DNA of 64,000 nucleotides from Leifsonia sp052114085 (GTDB lineage Bacteria > Actinomycetota > Actinomycetes > Actinomycetales > Microbacteriaceae), in contig NZ_JBFREB010000001.1 in NCBI RefSeq assembly GCF_052114085.1, positions 3,162,001-3,226,000 of the forward strand, given 5' to 3'. A program made the position numbers and the translations under genes. Positions 8,217 to 17,029 of the stretch are shown here, one piece after another. How positions within the stretch are numbered: position 1 is the first letter of the stretch; each line of letters starts with the position of its first letter. The notes beneath the pieces were generated by a model. That model saw nothing but the letters and a program-made list of their open reading frames with translations, ran no database searches and was not told the origin of the DNA.

Positions 8217-8237
8217 CCGAAGCGATCATCGCTTCGG
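8217..8237. promoter_or_regulatory. 21-bp near-perfect dyad before the SHOCT gene
   Basis: CCGAAGCGAT and ATCGCTTCGG flank a single base. The dyad ends 19 bp before the start codon of the SHOCT-domain gene. With a one-base spacer it suits an operator better than a terminator hairpin, but it could also form a hairpin ending the oxidoreductase transcript. Confidence 0.4.
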
Positions 8238-8256
8238 CCAAACGAATGGAGTTGTC

Positions 8257-8649
8257 ATGAGCTTCTGGGATTTCATCGTCTGGTCGTTCTGGTTCTACCT
8301 GGTGATCGTCTGCATCTCGATCTTCATCCGAGTCATCATCGACGTGTTCCGCGATCCCGAACTCAACGGCTGGGCAAAGGCTCTGTGGATCCTGTTCCTG
8401 GTCTTCGTCCCGTTCCTTGCGGCATTCATCTACCTCATCGCGCGCGGCGGCAGGATGGCGCAGCGGAGCGCGGCGGGAGCCGTGCAGGCGCAGGAGGCGT
8501 CCAACCAGTACATCCGCTCGGTCGCCGGGTCCGGTGCGAGCTCGCCCGCGGGTGAGATCGAGTCCGGCAAGCGCCTGCTGGACAGTGGCGCGATCACTCC
8601 CGCCGAGTTCGAGACCCTGAAGGCGAAGGCCCTCGCCGGAGCGGCCTGA
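8257..8649 (+). CDS. SHOCT-domain membrane protein
   Basis: A 130-residue protein with two membrane segments (residues 5-30 and about 43-65) of the cardiolipin-synthase N-terminal type, and a C-terminal SHOCT motif (IESGKRLLDSGAITPAEFETLKAKALA). SHOCT is a short helical oligomerisation module. Such small proteins are widespread in actinobacteria and their roles are unproven. GGAG lies 6 nt before the ATG. It probably forms a single-gene unit, with dyads just upstream and a hairpin just downstream. Confidence 0.82.
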   Translation: MSFWDFIVWSFWFYLVIVCISIFIRVIIDVFRDPELNGWAKALWILFLVFVPFLAAFIYLIARGGRMAQRSAAGAVQAQEASNQYIRSVAGSGASSPAGEIESGKRLLDSGAITPAEFETLKAKALAGAA

Positions 8650-8673
8650 ACCCCACGGAAACCGACAGCCGAC

Positions 8674-8702
8674 GCCGGTCCGCGCACGAGGCGCGGGCCG
8701 GC
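8674..8702. terminator. Bidirectional hairpin between convergent genes
   Basis: A 12-bp stem (GCCGGTCCGCGC / GCGCGGGCCGGC, one G-T pair) with a 5-nt loop fills the gap between the SHOCT gene and the convergent helicase gene. There is no U-tract, as is usual for actinobacterial terminators. Confidence 0.6.
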
Positions 8703-8703
8703 T

Positions 8704-10491
8704 TCAGCTGTGCCGGGGCTTGCGCGGCGGTCGGTCGTCGCGCTGCCAGGAGTCGCTCCGGCCGCGACCGCCGGTGTCGGGGCGCAGCTGGATCAGCTTG
8801 CCGCCGATCCGCGTTCCGGAGAGGCGCGAGAGCGTGTCGCCGGGGAGGTCTGCGGGCAGTTCGACGATGGTGAAGTCGGGCATGATCCGGATGTGACCGA
8901 AGTCTTCGCGGCTCAGGCCACCCTCGTTGGCGAGCGCGCCGACGATCTGGCGCGGCTCCACCTTCTGCCGCTTGCCGACCTCCATACGGTACGGCGCCAT
9001 GGCCTGGCTGCCGCGCTCCCGCCGCGGACGGTCGCCGCGGGCACCGCGGTCGTCACGGCCACCCCGGTCGGCACGACCGGAACGGTCCTCCTGCCGCGAG
9101 TCGCGCTCGACGCGCTGCGAGAGCAGGTCGTCGGCGCTGAGCAGCAGCGGCTCCTCCCCCTGCGCAACCACGGCGAGGGCCGCCGCGACATCCGCCTCGG
9201 GCACGTCGTGGTGCTCGACGTAGTGGCCGATGATGTCGCGGAAACGCGAGATCCGCTCCTCCTCGGCCAGCGCCTGCGTGATGGCGTCGTCGAAGCGGGC
9301 GAGCCGCGTCACGTTGACGTCGTCGACGGTGGGCAGCTGCATCGGGGTGAGCGGCTGCCGGGTGGCCTTCTCGATGGCCGTGAGCAGGCGGCGTTCGCGC
9401 GGCGTCACGAAACTGATGGCAGCGCCGCTCCGGCCCGCGCGCCCGGTGCGGCCGATGCGGTGCACATACGACTCGGTGTCGACCGGGATGTCGAAGTTGA
9501 CGACGTGGCTGATGCGCTCGACGTCGAGACCGCGCGCCGCCACATCGGTCGCCACCAGGATGTCGAGCTTGCCCGACTTGAGCTGGTCGACGGTGCGCTC
9601 GCGCTGGGCCTGGGCGACGTCGCCGTTGATTGCTGCCGCCGAGTAGCCGCGGGCGCGGAGTCGCTCGGCCAGAGTCTCCGTCTCGTTCTTGGTGCGAACG
9701 AAGATGATCATGCCCTCGAAGTTCTCGACCTCGAGGATGCGCGTGAGCGCGTCCACCTTCTGCGCGTACGACACGACGAGGTAGCGCTGAGTGGTGTTCG
9801 CCGACGTCGTCGTCTTCGACTTGACGGTGATCTCTTCGGGATCGTGGAGGTACTTCTTCGAGATGCGGCGGATCTGCGCGGGCATGGTCGCCGAGAAGAG
9901 CGCGACCTGCTTGTCGTCGGGGGTGTCGGCGAGGATGGTCTCCACATCCTCCGCGAACCCCATCTTCAGCATCTCGTCGGCCTCGTCGAGCACGAGGTAC
10001 TTCAGCTCGGAGAGGTCGAGCGTCCCCTTGTCGAGGTGGTCCATGATGCGCCCAGGGGTGCCGACCACGATGTGCACGCCGCGGCGCAGTGCGGAGAGCT
10101 GCACGCCGTATCCCTGCCCGCCGTAGACCGGCAGCAGGTGCACGCCCTTCATGTGGGTGGCGTAGCTCTCGAAGGCCTCGGCCACCTGCAGGGCCAGCTC
10201 GCGCGTCGGCGCCAGCACGAGCGCCTGCGGGCTCTTCTGCGACAGGTCGAGGCGGGACAGGATGGGTAGCGCGAAGGCGGCCGTCTTGCCGGTGCCTGTC
10301 TGGGCGAGCCCGACGACGTCGCGACCCTCCAGCAGCAGGGGGATGGTCGCGGCCTGGATGGCCGACGGGGTCTCGTAGCCGACATCTTTCAGGGCCTTCA
10401 GGACGGCGCCATCCAGCCCCAAGGAGGTGAAGGTCGGCGCTTCGTCGGCGGTCTCGGCGTCGCTGTGCGCGGAATCTGGCGTAGTCACCAT
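8704..10491 (-). CDS. deaD: DEAD-box ATP-dependent RNA helicase (DeaD/CsdA type)
   Basis: A 595-residue cytoplasmic RNA helicase likely to act in ribosome assembly, RNA decay and cold adaptation. The motifs occur in order: Q motif (FTSLGLDGAVLKAL...PSAIQ), Walker A AQTGTGKT, PTRELALQ, TPGR, DEAD in LVLDEADEM, SAT in LFSATMP, and HRIGRTGRAGR. After the core comes an Arg/Asp/Gly-rich linker (about residues 465-500), then a DbpA-like RNA-binding domain (YRMEVGKRQKVEPRQIVGAL...GGKLIQLRPD) and a basic tail. The length is typical of actinobacterial DeaD. The 5' region on the minus strand holds a hairpin at 10569-10599. Confidence 0.95.
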   Translation of the reverse strand: MVTTPDSAHSDAETADEAPTFTSLGLDGAVLKALKDVGYETPSAIQAATIPLLLEGRDVVGLAQTGTGKTAAFALPILSRLDLSQKSPQALVLAPTRELALQVAEAFESYATHMKGVHLLPVYGGQGYGVQLSALRRGVHIVVGTPGRIMDHLDKGTLDLSELKYLVLDEADEMLKMGFAEDVETILADTPDDKQVALFSATMPAQIRRISKKYLHDPEEITVKSKTTTSANTTQRYLVVSYAQKVDALTRILEVENFEGMIIFVRTKNETETLAERLRARGYSAAAINGDVAQAQRERTVDQLKSGKLDILVATDVAARGLDVERISHVVNFDIPVDTESYVHRIGRTGRAGRSGAAISFVTPRERRLLTAIEKATRQPLTPMQLPTVDDVNVTRLARFDDAITQALAEEERISRFRDIIGHYVEHHDVPEADVAAALAVVAQGEEPLLLSADDLLSQRVERDSRQEDRSGRADRGGRDDRGARGDRPRRERGSQAMAPYRMEVGKRQKVEPRQIVGALANEGGLSREDFGHIRIMPDFTIVELPADLPGDTLSRLSGTRIGGKLIQLRPDTGGRGRSDSWQRDDRPPRKPRHS

Positions 10492-10568
10492 CCAACGGTA
10501 GTCCCGGCAGCCGGTGACGTGCTAACGCCATCGGCCATCGTCCCACCGCTGGGGACTCGCAAACTGAA

Positions 10569-10599
10569 GGAGATTTGAACGTTCAGCGTTCGAATCTCC
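10569..10599. repeat. 13-bp inverted repeat with a third partial copy downstream
   Basis: GGAGATTTGAACG and CGTTCGAATCTCC pair (one mismatch) around the loop TTCAG. A third related copy, GGAGATTCGACG, lies at 10619-10630. The elements sit in the 185-bp gap between the helicase gene and the GAP-family relic. They could form a hairpin in the helicase leader RNA or be an operator or old mobile-element scar. Confidence 0.45.
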
Positions 10600-10676
10600 C
10601 GCCAGACTGCCAATCGTCGGAGATTCGACGCCCGATCTCCTTCGTTCTGGTCGCCACCGATCGGGGAGATGACGAG

Positions 10677-10940
10677 ATGCTCGAAGTGATCGGAACCACG
10701 CTGCCACTGGCACTCGGGATCGCGATCAGTCCCGTCCCGATCATCGCCGCCATCCTGATGCTGCTCTCACCCAAGGCACGCGGTCAGAACCTGCGGCGAC
10801 GAGGGGTGACCGCTGCGGCTACGACTGCGGTCTTCGCGACGGGCGCCGGGCCGGGACTGGTGACGACCTTGGTGACGACGGCCGCCTTGGCCACGGGGTG
10901 GCCGACGACCCCCACTCGTCCTACACGTGCTGCTCGCATC
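10677..10940 (+). pseudogene. 5' relic of a GAP-family (SAP-like) membrane protein
   Basis: An ATG preceded by GGGGAGATGACG opens MLEVIGTTLPLALGIAISPV and continues PIIAAILMLLSPKARG. This is the exact first-helix pattern of actinobacterial GAP-family (sulfolipid-1-addressing-protein-like) transporters. Those proteins run to about 220-240 residues with six helices. Here the similarity ends after about 38 residues and the frame becomes low-complexity Thr/Ala/Arg before running under the opposite-strand DUF6325 gene. I see no continuation in other frames. It is best read as a truncated, non-functional remnant; the right-hand boundary is approximate. Confidence 0.5.
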
Positions 10941-11423
10941 TCAGGCCCCCTCTTTGTCTGCTTCTTGTTCGAGCTCGTCTTCCAGCTCCGCTTCCGCTTC
11001 GAGCGCGTCAGCGATGTCCTGGCTGTGGATGCGTCCGTCGGCGATGAGCCGGCCGCCGGCCCGACGGGCTGCAGCGGCGAACGGTGCGGCCCAGATGTTC
11101 TCGTAGACGATCACGCCGGCCACGCTTCCAGGATCCATGGCGGCAGCGAGGTCGGCCACGTCATCCTCGGCGAGGAAGTCGGCGAGTTCCGCCGCGATGG
11201 CCTCGAGAGGGCCGAGCCCGTCGAGGTCGGACAACTCGACCCCGTCGACGTCTCCGTCCGCGTCTTTGATCAGGACCATCGCGTCGACGAGCCGGATCGT
11301 CCCGGAATCGACGAGACGAGCGAGTTCATCGAGGACCTCACCCGAAAAGTTCTGCTGCCCCTCGGGGAACTCGATGATGACGAAATCAACCGGTGCTGCT
11401 ACCTCTGCTGCGTCGTCGGTCAC
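10941..11423 (-). CDS. DUF6325 family protein
   Basis: A 160-residue soluble acidic protein. VDFVIIEFPEGQQNFSGEV at the start, IRLVDAMVLIKDADGDV in the middle and GVIVYENIWAAPFAAAARRAGG are the hallmarks of the DUF6325 (old DUF1269-like) family, found near membrane or stress genes in actinobacteria. The start is GTG at 11423, with GAAGGAG 7 nt upstream. The C-terminal 30 residues are a Glu/Ala-rich helix. The biochemical role is unknown. Confidence 0.8.
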   Translation of the reverse strand: MTDDAAEVAAPVDFVIIEFPEGQQNFSGEVLDELARLVDSGTIRLVDAMVLIKDADGDVDGVELSDLDGLGPLEAIAAELADFLAEDDVADLAAAMDPGSVAGVIVYENIWAAPFAAAARRAGGRLIADGRIHSQDIADALEAEAELEDELEQEADKEGA

Positions 11424-11507
11424 GATGTCTCTCCTTCGGTCCGCGTGCGCTCAGGCTACGCTCCGGCGACGCGATCGTGGATGCCGCAGTTGCGGGTTCG
11501 TCTGCGC

Positions 11508-13145
11508 CTAATCCCCACCACCGGAGGCCTCAGCGCTCAACCTCTTCTGCCGGCCGCCCCGCGGCGGCGCCTCCGTAGGAATTCCCGCCGAGAACAGCAG
11601 CGAGAGCAGGCTGATGGCGATGAGCCCGAAGAAGGCGATGCGCAGTGAGGACAGCTGCGAGTCACGGTAGAGCCCGGCGAGCGTGCTCGCATCCGTCGAG
11701 GACAGGCCGGCCTCGGTACCGATCTGTTCGACGGTCGACGAGGGCACGATCGAGACTCCGCCGTGCGTCTCCGACGCGACCTGCGCCTGCACCTCATCGG
11801 AAAGAGTGCTCCCGGCAACGGCTCCCGCGAAGGAGGTGGATAGGGCGGCGATCAGGATGGAGCCGATCAGGGCCGTTCCGAGCGAGGAGCCGAGGTTCTG
11901 GAACACCCCCTGCAGGCCGCCCACCTCGCTCGTCTCCTTCTCCGTCACGCTGGACATGTTCACGTTGCCCAGCTGGGACGCAAGGAGCCCGAGCGCGGCC
12001 CCGGCGAGGAACATCCCGACCGCGAAGAGGCCGGCACGAAGGTCGGGGGTCACAGCGCCCAGGAGCAGCAGGGAGCTCCCGACCAGGATGAACTGCCCGG
12101 CCCGCACGATCCGCCGCGGCGACCACAGCTTCGACAGCCGCGTGCCGACGATCGAGAACAGGATGAGGGAGATCGACAGCGGGAAGATCTTCAGGCCGGT
12201 CTGCAGCGGATCGAGGCCGAGCGTCATCTGCAGGTAGACCGGGACCATGAAGAAGAGCCCGGCGGTGACCGCGTATTGGGCGCCGAGGACGGAGAGTCCG
12301 CTCCGCAGCCGGCGGATCGAGAACATCTCGACGTGCACGAGAGGTGACCGCCCCGCGGCCACGAGCATGCGCTGGCGGCGGACGAACGCCCAGAGCAGGA
12401 CACAGCCGATCAGGATGAACCACGCGGTAAGCGAGATCTGCAGTGGCGCGATCTCGACTCCGCCGATCTGCGGCGACGTCAGGGGCACGACCCACCCCCA
12501 GGTCTTGCTCTGCAGCATCCCCAGCACGACCAGTACCAGGCCCACGGCCGACAGGAGGACACTCCACACGTCGATGCGGGAGTGCTGCCTGACGGTCCGG
12601 TCGGTGATCAGCCGGGTGAGCAGTACCACCGCGATCATGATCACGACCTCGCCGAAGAAGACGTACCGCCAACTCAGATAGGTCGTAACGTAGCCGCCGA
12701 TCAGCGGCCCAGCGGCGACCGCGGCACCCGAGACGGCTCCGATGGTCGCGTAGGCGGAGATGCGGTCCCGGCCCTGGTAGTTGTCGGCCACGAGCGCCGC
12801 GATGGCCGGGATGACGAGAACCGCACCGAGGCCCTCCACCACCGACCACCCGAGAAACAGGAACACGATGTTCGGGGCCAGAGCCGTGGTCAGCGAACCG
12901 AGCGCGTACACGATCGACCCGATCACGAAAGCGCGGCGGCGACCCCAGATGTCGCCGAGTTTGGCGCCCAGCATCATCAGCGCTGCCATGGTCAGCGTGT
13001 AGAAGGTGATCGCTGCCTGCATCGCGGAGACCGTCGTGCCCAGGTCGGAGACCACGGTAGAAATCGACACGTTCATCACGGTGCCATCGAGGACCATGAC
13101 GAACTGGGCGCATCCCAGCACGAGGACGACGGACCACTTCTTCAT
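11508..13145 (-). CDS. MFS drug exporter, DHA2 (14-helix) family
   Basis: A 545-residue membrane transporter. Helix 1 carries QFVMVLDGTVMNVSISTV, the DHA2 motif D1. The helix 2-3 loop has GAKLGDIWGRRRAF (motif A) and helix 5 has GAVSGAAVAAGPLIGGYVTTYLSWRYVFF (motif C, antiporter signature). It likely exports drugs or other toxic compounds using the proton gradient. A periplasmic stretch of about 70 residues near the C-terminus (GGVSIVPSSTVEQIGTEAGL) is usual in this group. The gene starts 11 bp after the stop of the secreted LamG/FN3 gene, so the two may be co-transcribed. The substrate is not evident. Confidence 0.9.
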   Translation of the reverse strand: MKKWSVVLVLGCAQFVMVLDGTVMNVSISTVVSDLGTTVSAMQAAITFYTLTMAALMMLGAKLGDIWGRRRAFVIGSIVYALGSLTTALAPNIVFLFLGWSVVEGLGAVLVIPAIAALVADNYQGRDRISAYATIGAVSGAAVAAGPLIGGYVTTYLSWRYVFFGEVVIMIAVVLLTRLITDRTVRQHSRIDVWSVLLSAVGLVLVVLGMLQSKTWGWVVPLTSPQIGGVEIAPLQISLTAWFILIGCVLLWAFVRRQRMLVAAGRSPLVHVEMFSIRRLRSGLSVLGAQYAVTAGLFFMVPVYLQMTLGLDPLQTGLKIFPLSISLILFSIVGTRLSKLWSPRRIVRAGQFILVGSSLLLLGAVTPDLRAGLFAVGMFLAGAALGLLASQLGNVNMSSVTEKETSEVGGLQGVFQNLGSSLGTALIGSILIAALSTSFAGAVAGSTLSDEVQAQVASETHGGVSIVPSSTVEQIGTEAGLSSTDASTLAGLYRDSQLSSLRIAFFGLIAISLLSLLFSAGIPTEAPPRGGRQKRLSAEASGGGD

Positions 13146-13156
13146 GCTGCCCCGCT

Positions 13157-16100
13157 TCAGGGCGTGGTGTAGACCAGCGTCAGGGTGGGCCGATAGTCCG
13201 CTGTCGGCGCCTCACGCGACCAGAGCCGCACGTTGTCACTCCCGGCGGCACTCCCGAGCCTCAGCGTGATCGAGGTGCCCGCGAGCGGAGCCAGATCGGC
13301 AGCCGAGAGCGTGGCGGTGTAAGCCGTGTTCAGCGCGGTCGCACCGTTCAGCTGGCCGAGGACTCCCGATCCCACCGCCGTCGGGCGGTTGTTCCAGGTG
13401 ACGGTCGCCTCGTCCCAGGCGCCGTTGACCAGCCGGAACTCGTGGGTGTCCGTCGATCCGGCAGTCGGATCGGTGGACGTACGGACCGAGATCGTCGCCG
13501 AGGTGAGGACCTGTCCGGCCGGCGCCGCAGGCAGGTCGAACCGCAGGAAGGACTCGATCGTCGTGTTGAACCGCGAGGAGATCTGGTTCGTCGTCCCGTA
13601 CGCGAACGCCGGGTTGACGGCCGCGGCCATCGAATCAGCGCTGGTCACGATCGTCTGCGTCGTCGGCGGAGCCGACGGACCGGTGACCGTTGCGCTCGCC
13701 GCAGTCGAGGCGCCGCTCACGTTGGACGAGCCGTCCGTTGCGGCGACCTTGTAGTACCAAGTGCCCTGCGGTCGAGCCGTATCGGTGAAGTTCGTGCTCG
13801 TGACGTTGCCGATCCGAGACGTGTCGTCTGCGGTGAACCCGGCCGTCGTTCCGCGGTAGACGAGGTAGCCCGTCACTCCCACATTGTCGGTGGACGCGTT
13901 CCAGACCAGGTCGACGTTGTGGGAGGCATCGACCGTCGCGGTCAGACCCGTCGGCACGCTCGGCGGAGTGGCGTCCGGAGCCACGATGACCACCGATGCT
14001 GCACTGGATGCGCCGGAGACGTTCCCGGCGGCATCCCGGGCGGTTACCTTGTAGTACCACGTGCCCTCGGAAAGGGGAGCGTCGTGGTACGTGGTTGCGG
14101 CGATGTTCGGCTGGATGAGGGTGTCGGCACCGGGCACGAAGCCCGCGTCCGAGCCGCGGTACAGCGCGTACCCCGTCACTCCGACATTGTCGGTCGAGGC
14201 CGTCCACGAGATGTCGGCCGCGAGCCCGGCCGCAACGGCGGTGACTCCCGTCGGAACCGTCGGGGGCGCCGCGTCCACGACAGCGACGGCCGCGGAGGCT
14301 GCGGACCCAGCGCTGGCGTTGTTGGCGCCGTCGAAGGCCACGACCTTGTAGTAGTAGGTGCCCGGAGGCGGTGTCACGTCTTCGAACGTGGTTCCGGTCA
14401 CCGTTCCGCGCAGTGTGTCGGCAGCGGGCGTGAACCCGGCGGTCGCGCCACGGTAGACCCGGTAGCCTCCGACTCCGACGTTGTCCGTCGAGGCGTTCCA
14501 GGAGACGTCGACGTTGGAGCCGTCGAACGAGGCGGCAACCGATTGTGGGGCGCTGGGCGGCACCGTGTCGACGAAGCCCGTCCCGACGCTGTAGTGGTTC
14601 TGCACCTGCTGAGCGGACAGTGCCCGGTAGTACACCGCCGTCTCGTCGAGCTGTCCGTCGAAGTAGCGGTTCGCCAGCGAGTTGCCGGTCGTCGGGTAGC
14701 CGCTGAGGTTGTCGCCGCCGACGTGCCACGTGCCGAAGTAGGTGCCGTTGCCGGTCGTGGCGTTCTGCGACTGGAGCACCCCGTCGACATACAGCTGCAT
14801 GCCGCCAGGGCCTTGCGCGCCGACCACGTGGTGCCATTGCCCGTTGTTCAGAGCCGTCAGGCTCCGAAGGGTGGTCGTGCCGAACCCGGCCCGAACGCCG
14901 AAGCGGAGGAAGCCGGTTCCGTTCTCCATGTAGACGACGCGGTCGACCGTGCCGCTGACCCGATCCACCCCGGTATCCGATCGGGGCCGTCCGTCCGACG
15001 ATCCGTAGTTCGCGAGCGCCCCACCCGTCGTGGACGTCGTGCGGAACCAGGTCTCGACCGAGTACGCCGCAGGGCCGCGCGCGATGACGTCGTTCCAGAT
15101 GTACTGCGGCAGTCCGCTCGGCTGCGTGTCGGTGAAGGTCGCGCTGGCGCTCGCGTCGTTCGGGATCGCCCCCGAGGCAGTCCGGGTGACGCCGTTCTGG
15201 GCGAGGCCGTTGAGGCCGACGACGGTGGCTCCGGCACTGTCCACGACCCACTGCGCGTTCGCCGTGTCGTCGTAGCGGTAGAACAGTCGCGGCTGATCGG
15301 CGATCACCGTCGACGCGTAAGCGGATCCGGTCGTGGATGCCGTTGCGGTCGCCGTCGCCGACAGGCCGCTCTGGTTGTTGGCCGCATCGATCGCTCGCAC
15401 CCGGTAGGTGTAGGCGGTGCCCGGGGTGACGTCGGTGTCGACGAACGTCGCCTGATAGCGGTACCAGTGCTTCGACTCCGCGACCCCGGTCCACACCGGC
15501 GTGGTCGTGTTGTTTCCGCGGTAGACGGCGTAAGTGATGTCCGAGTCATCCGGGTCGTAGACCCCACGGATGTTCACCTGCACGGCGTTGGGCGTGATCG
15601 CCCGCGCAGCGAGGGTGGGTACCGGCGGCGCCCCGGTGTCGGTGGGGCTGAAGCGGGTCAGGCCTTGCTGGCTCGCTCCGTTGACGCGCGTGAACTCGCC
15701 GCCGACCCAGAGGTAGGGGGTCCCGTTGGTCCCGTTCCCGATCGCGATGGCGCGCGGGCCGATGCCCTCACCGGTGCCGTCGTTCAGTTCGGGGAGCCAG
15801 CCGATGTGCAGCTGGTTGGGATCGGCTGCATGACTCACCGAGAGGAAGGTGCGGCGACCATCCGGGAACATCCCCTGGGCGGAGCAGTCGTGGTGGTGGT
15901 GCGCCTCGAACAGCAGGCCCTGGTAGGGCACGATCGTCTGAGTGGCTCCAGCGCAGTTGTCGCGCCAGGCCTGGCTGTAGTCCGACCAGTTGATCGCGAT
16001 CGCACCGTCGAAGCCGTTGAACCCCTCCTGTGCGACGAAGAACCGTGTGCCGTCCGAACTGATCGTCTTGGTCCGGGACGTGTTCCCGACGGTGCTCGCA

Positions 16101-16912
16101 GGCCACGTGTGCAGCACTGCACCCGTGGTGGAGTCCACCACGGCGAAGCTGTGCGTCGCCGATCCGTTGATGTCGAACCAGTCGCCGCCGATGGCGAGCC
16201 GGGTGCCGTCCGGCGAGAGCTGGAGCGCGTCCCCGCGGGCGTTCTTGTCCGGTACGACGACGGTGCTGTAGAGGTCCTGCGACGCACCGGATGCGTTGGC
16301 GACGAAGGCCGTCTGCAGGGCTCCCGCACGGTTGACCTTCGCGAAGCTGCGCCTGGTCTGTCCGCCGACGGTCTGGAAGACGCCGCCGAAGTACACGGCG
16401 TCGGCGGAGGGTTCGATCTCGAGCACGTAGCTGGAGATGCCGCTCACCCGGAATGGAGTCACGGTGCACGTCTCGACATTGATCTCGGCGAGGCGCGTCA
16501 CAGCGACGCCGCCGACGCTGGTGAACTGGCCGCCGATGAAGACCGAGTTGCCGTCGGGCGCCGTTTTCACCGCGTAGACCGATGCCGTGCCGCCGGAGAA
16601 GGCCACCGGCAGCTGGCAGGCATCCGGCGCGCCGGTCGCGGCGTCCAGGATCGCGAGACTCTGCAGAGTGCGCGCGGTGCCCGACTGACCGGCCCCCGGG
16701 CGTATCTCGCTGAAGGTTCCCCCGACGACCATCCGGCCGTGTGAGGCGGCCACCTGCCACACGGTCCCGTTGGTCTGCCAGGTCGGCAACGCATCGGCGC
16801 TGAAGGGGAGATCCGGCGACAGTGCCTGTGCTTCGTCCGCGGGCGATAAGGCAATGCTCCCGATCGTGAACGTCGCCACAGCGGCAAGGCAGGCGATAAG
16901 TCGAGTACGCAC
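13157..16912 (-). CDS. Secreted multidomain protein: propeller-like N-terminus, FN3, LamG, FN3 x3, CBM96-like
   Basis: A 1251-residue exported protein. Residues 1-31 are a Sec signal peptide (MRTRLIACLAAVATFTIGSI...). Residues about 35-425 contain repeated VFIGGQFTSVGG / VYFGGVFQTVGG / LWVGGEFTRVNG blades of a delta-60/beta-propeller type. An FN3 domain follows (about 427-530), then a LamG/concanavalin-like domain (about 530-780, QWHHVVGAQGPGGMQLYVDG). Three closely similar FN3 repeats (about 780-1080) each have WxASTDNVGVxGYxxYRG. The C-terminal domain (about 1085-1251, ESFLRFDLPAAPAG...TWNNRP) is DNRLRE/CBM96-like. It probably binds carbohydrate at the cell surface. No catalytic residues are recognised. 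Confidence 0.88.
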   Translation of the reverse strand: MRTRLIACLAAVATFTIGSIALSPADEAQALSPDLPFSADALPTWQTNGTVWQVAASHGRMVVGGTFSEIRPGAGQSGTARTLQSLAILDAATGAPDACQLPVAFSGGTASVYAVKTAPDGNSVFIGGQFTSVGGVAVTRLAEINVETCTVTPFRVSGISSYVLEIEPSADAVYFGGVFQTVGGQTRRSFAKVNRAGALQTAFVANASGASQDLYSTVVVPDKNARGDALQLSPDGTRLAIGGDWFDINGSATHSFAVVDSTTGAVLHTWPASTVGNTSRTKTISSDGTRFFVAQEGFNGFDGAIAINWSDYSQAWRDNCAGATQTIVPYQGLLFEAHHHHDCSAQGMFPDGRRTFLSVSHAADPNQLHIGWLPELNDGTGEGIGPRAIAIGNGTNGTPYLWVGGEFTRVNGASQQGLTRFSPTDTGAPPVPTLAARAITPNAVQVNIRGVYDPDDSDITYAVYRGNNTTTPVWTGVAESKHWYRYQATFVDTDVTPGTAYTYRVRAIDAANNQSGLSATATATASTTGSAYASTVIADQPRLFYRYDDTANAQWVVDSAGATVVGLNGLAQNGVTRTASGAIPNDASASATFTDTQPSGLPQYIWNDVIARGPAAYSVETWFRTTSTTGGALANYGSSDGRPRSDTGVDRVSGTVDRVVYMENGTGFLRFGVRAGFGTTTLRSLTALNNGQWHHVVGAQGPGGMQLYVDGVLQSQNATTGNGTYFGTWHVGGDNLSGYPTTGNSLANRYFDGQLDETAVYYRALSAQQVQNHYSVGTGFVDTVPPSAPQSVAASFDGSNVDVSWNASTDNVGVGGYRVYRGATAGFTPAADTLRGTVTGTTFEDVTPPPGTYYYKVVAFDGANNASAGSAASAAVAVVDAAPPTVPTGVTAVAAGLAADISWTASTDNVGVTGYALYRGSDAGFVPGADTLIQPNIAATTYHDAPLSEGTWYYKVTARDAAGNVSGASSAASVVIVAPDATPPSVPTGLTATVDASHNVDLVWNASTDNVGVTGYLVYRGTTAGFTADDTSRIGNVTSTNFTDTARPQGTWYYKVAATDGSSNVSGASTAASATVTGPSAPPTTQTIVTSADSMAAAVNPAFAYGTTNQISSRFNTTIESFLRFDLPAAPAGQVLTSATISVRTSTDPTAGSTDTHEFRLVNGAWDEATVTWNNRPTAVGSGVLGQLNGATALNTAYTATLSAADLAPLAGTSITLRLGSAAGSDNVRLWSREAPTADYRPTLTLVYTTP
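13690..14560 (-). repeat. Three tandem FN3-encoding repeats, about 300 bp each
   Basis: Inside the LamG/FN3 gene the same words recur with a period close to 300 bp: CATTGTCGGT(G/C)GA near 13883 and 14185, with CGTTGTCCGTCGAG near 14480, and CTTGTAGTA near 13749, 14048 and 14345. These are internal duplications of one FN3 exon-like unit and are prone to expansion or contraction. Confidence 0.7.
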
Positions 16913-17029
16913 GGTCGGCCCCGTTCCTCGAGATTGTCGAAGCCGGTGGCCGCACTCCTTCGTGCTTCACCGGCCGTCCGCGGGTGTCCCGCGGGCTCTC
17001 GCGCTGTCAGCTACGATTGAAAGTGAAGT

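Noticed and set aside
8710..10269. 519-codon plus frame opposite the DEAD-box helicase
   Set aside because: No family match; the helicase on the other strand has every motif.
13442..16744. 1100-codon open frame on the plus strand
   Set aside because: It lies opposite the LamG/FN3 gene; its translation is Arg/Gly/Asp-rich, without domains, as expected for high-GC antisense shadow.
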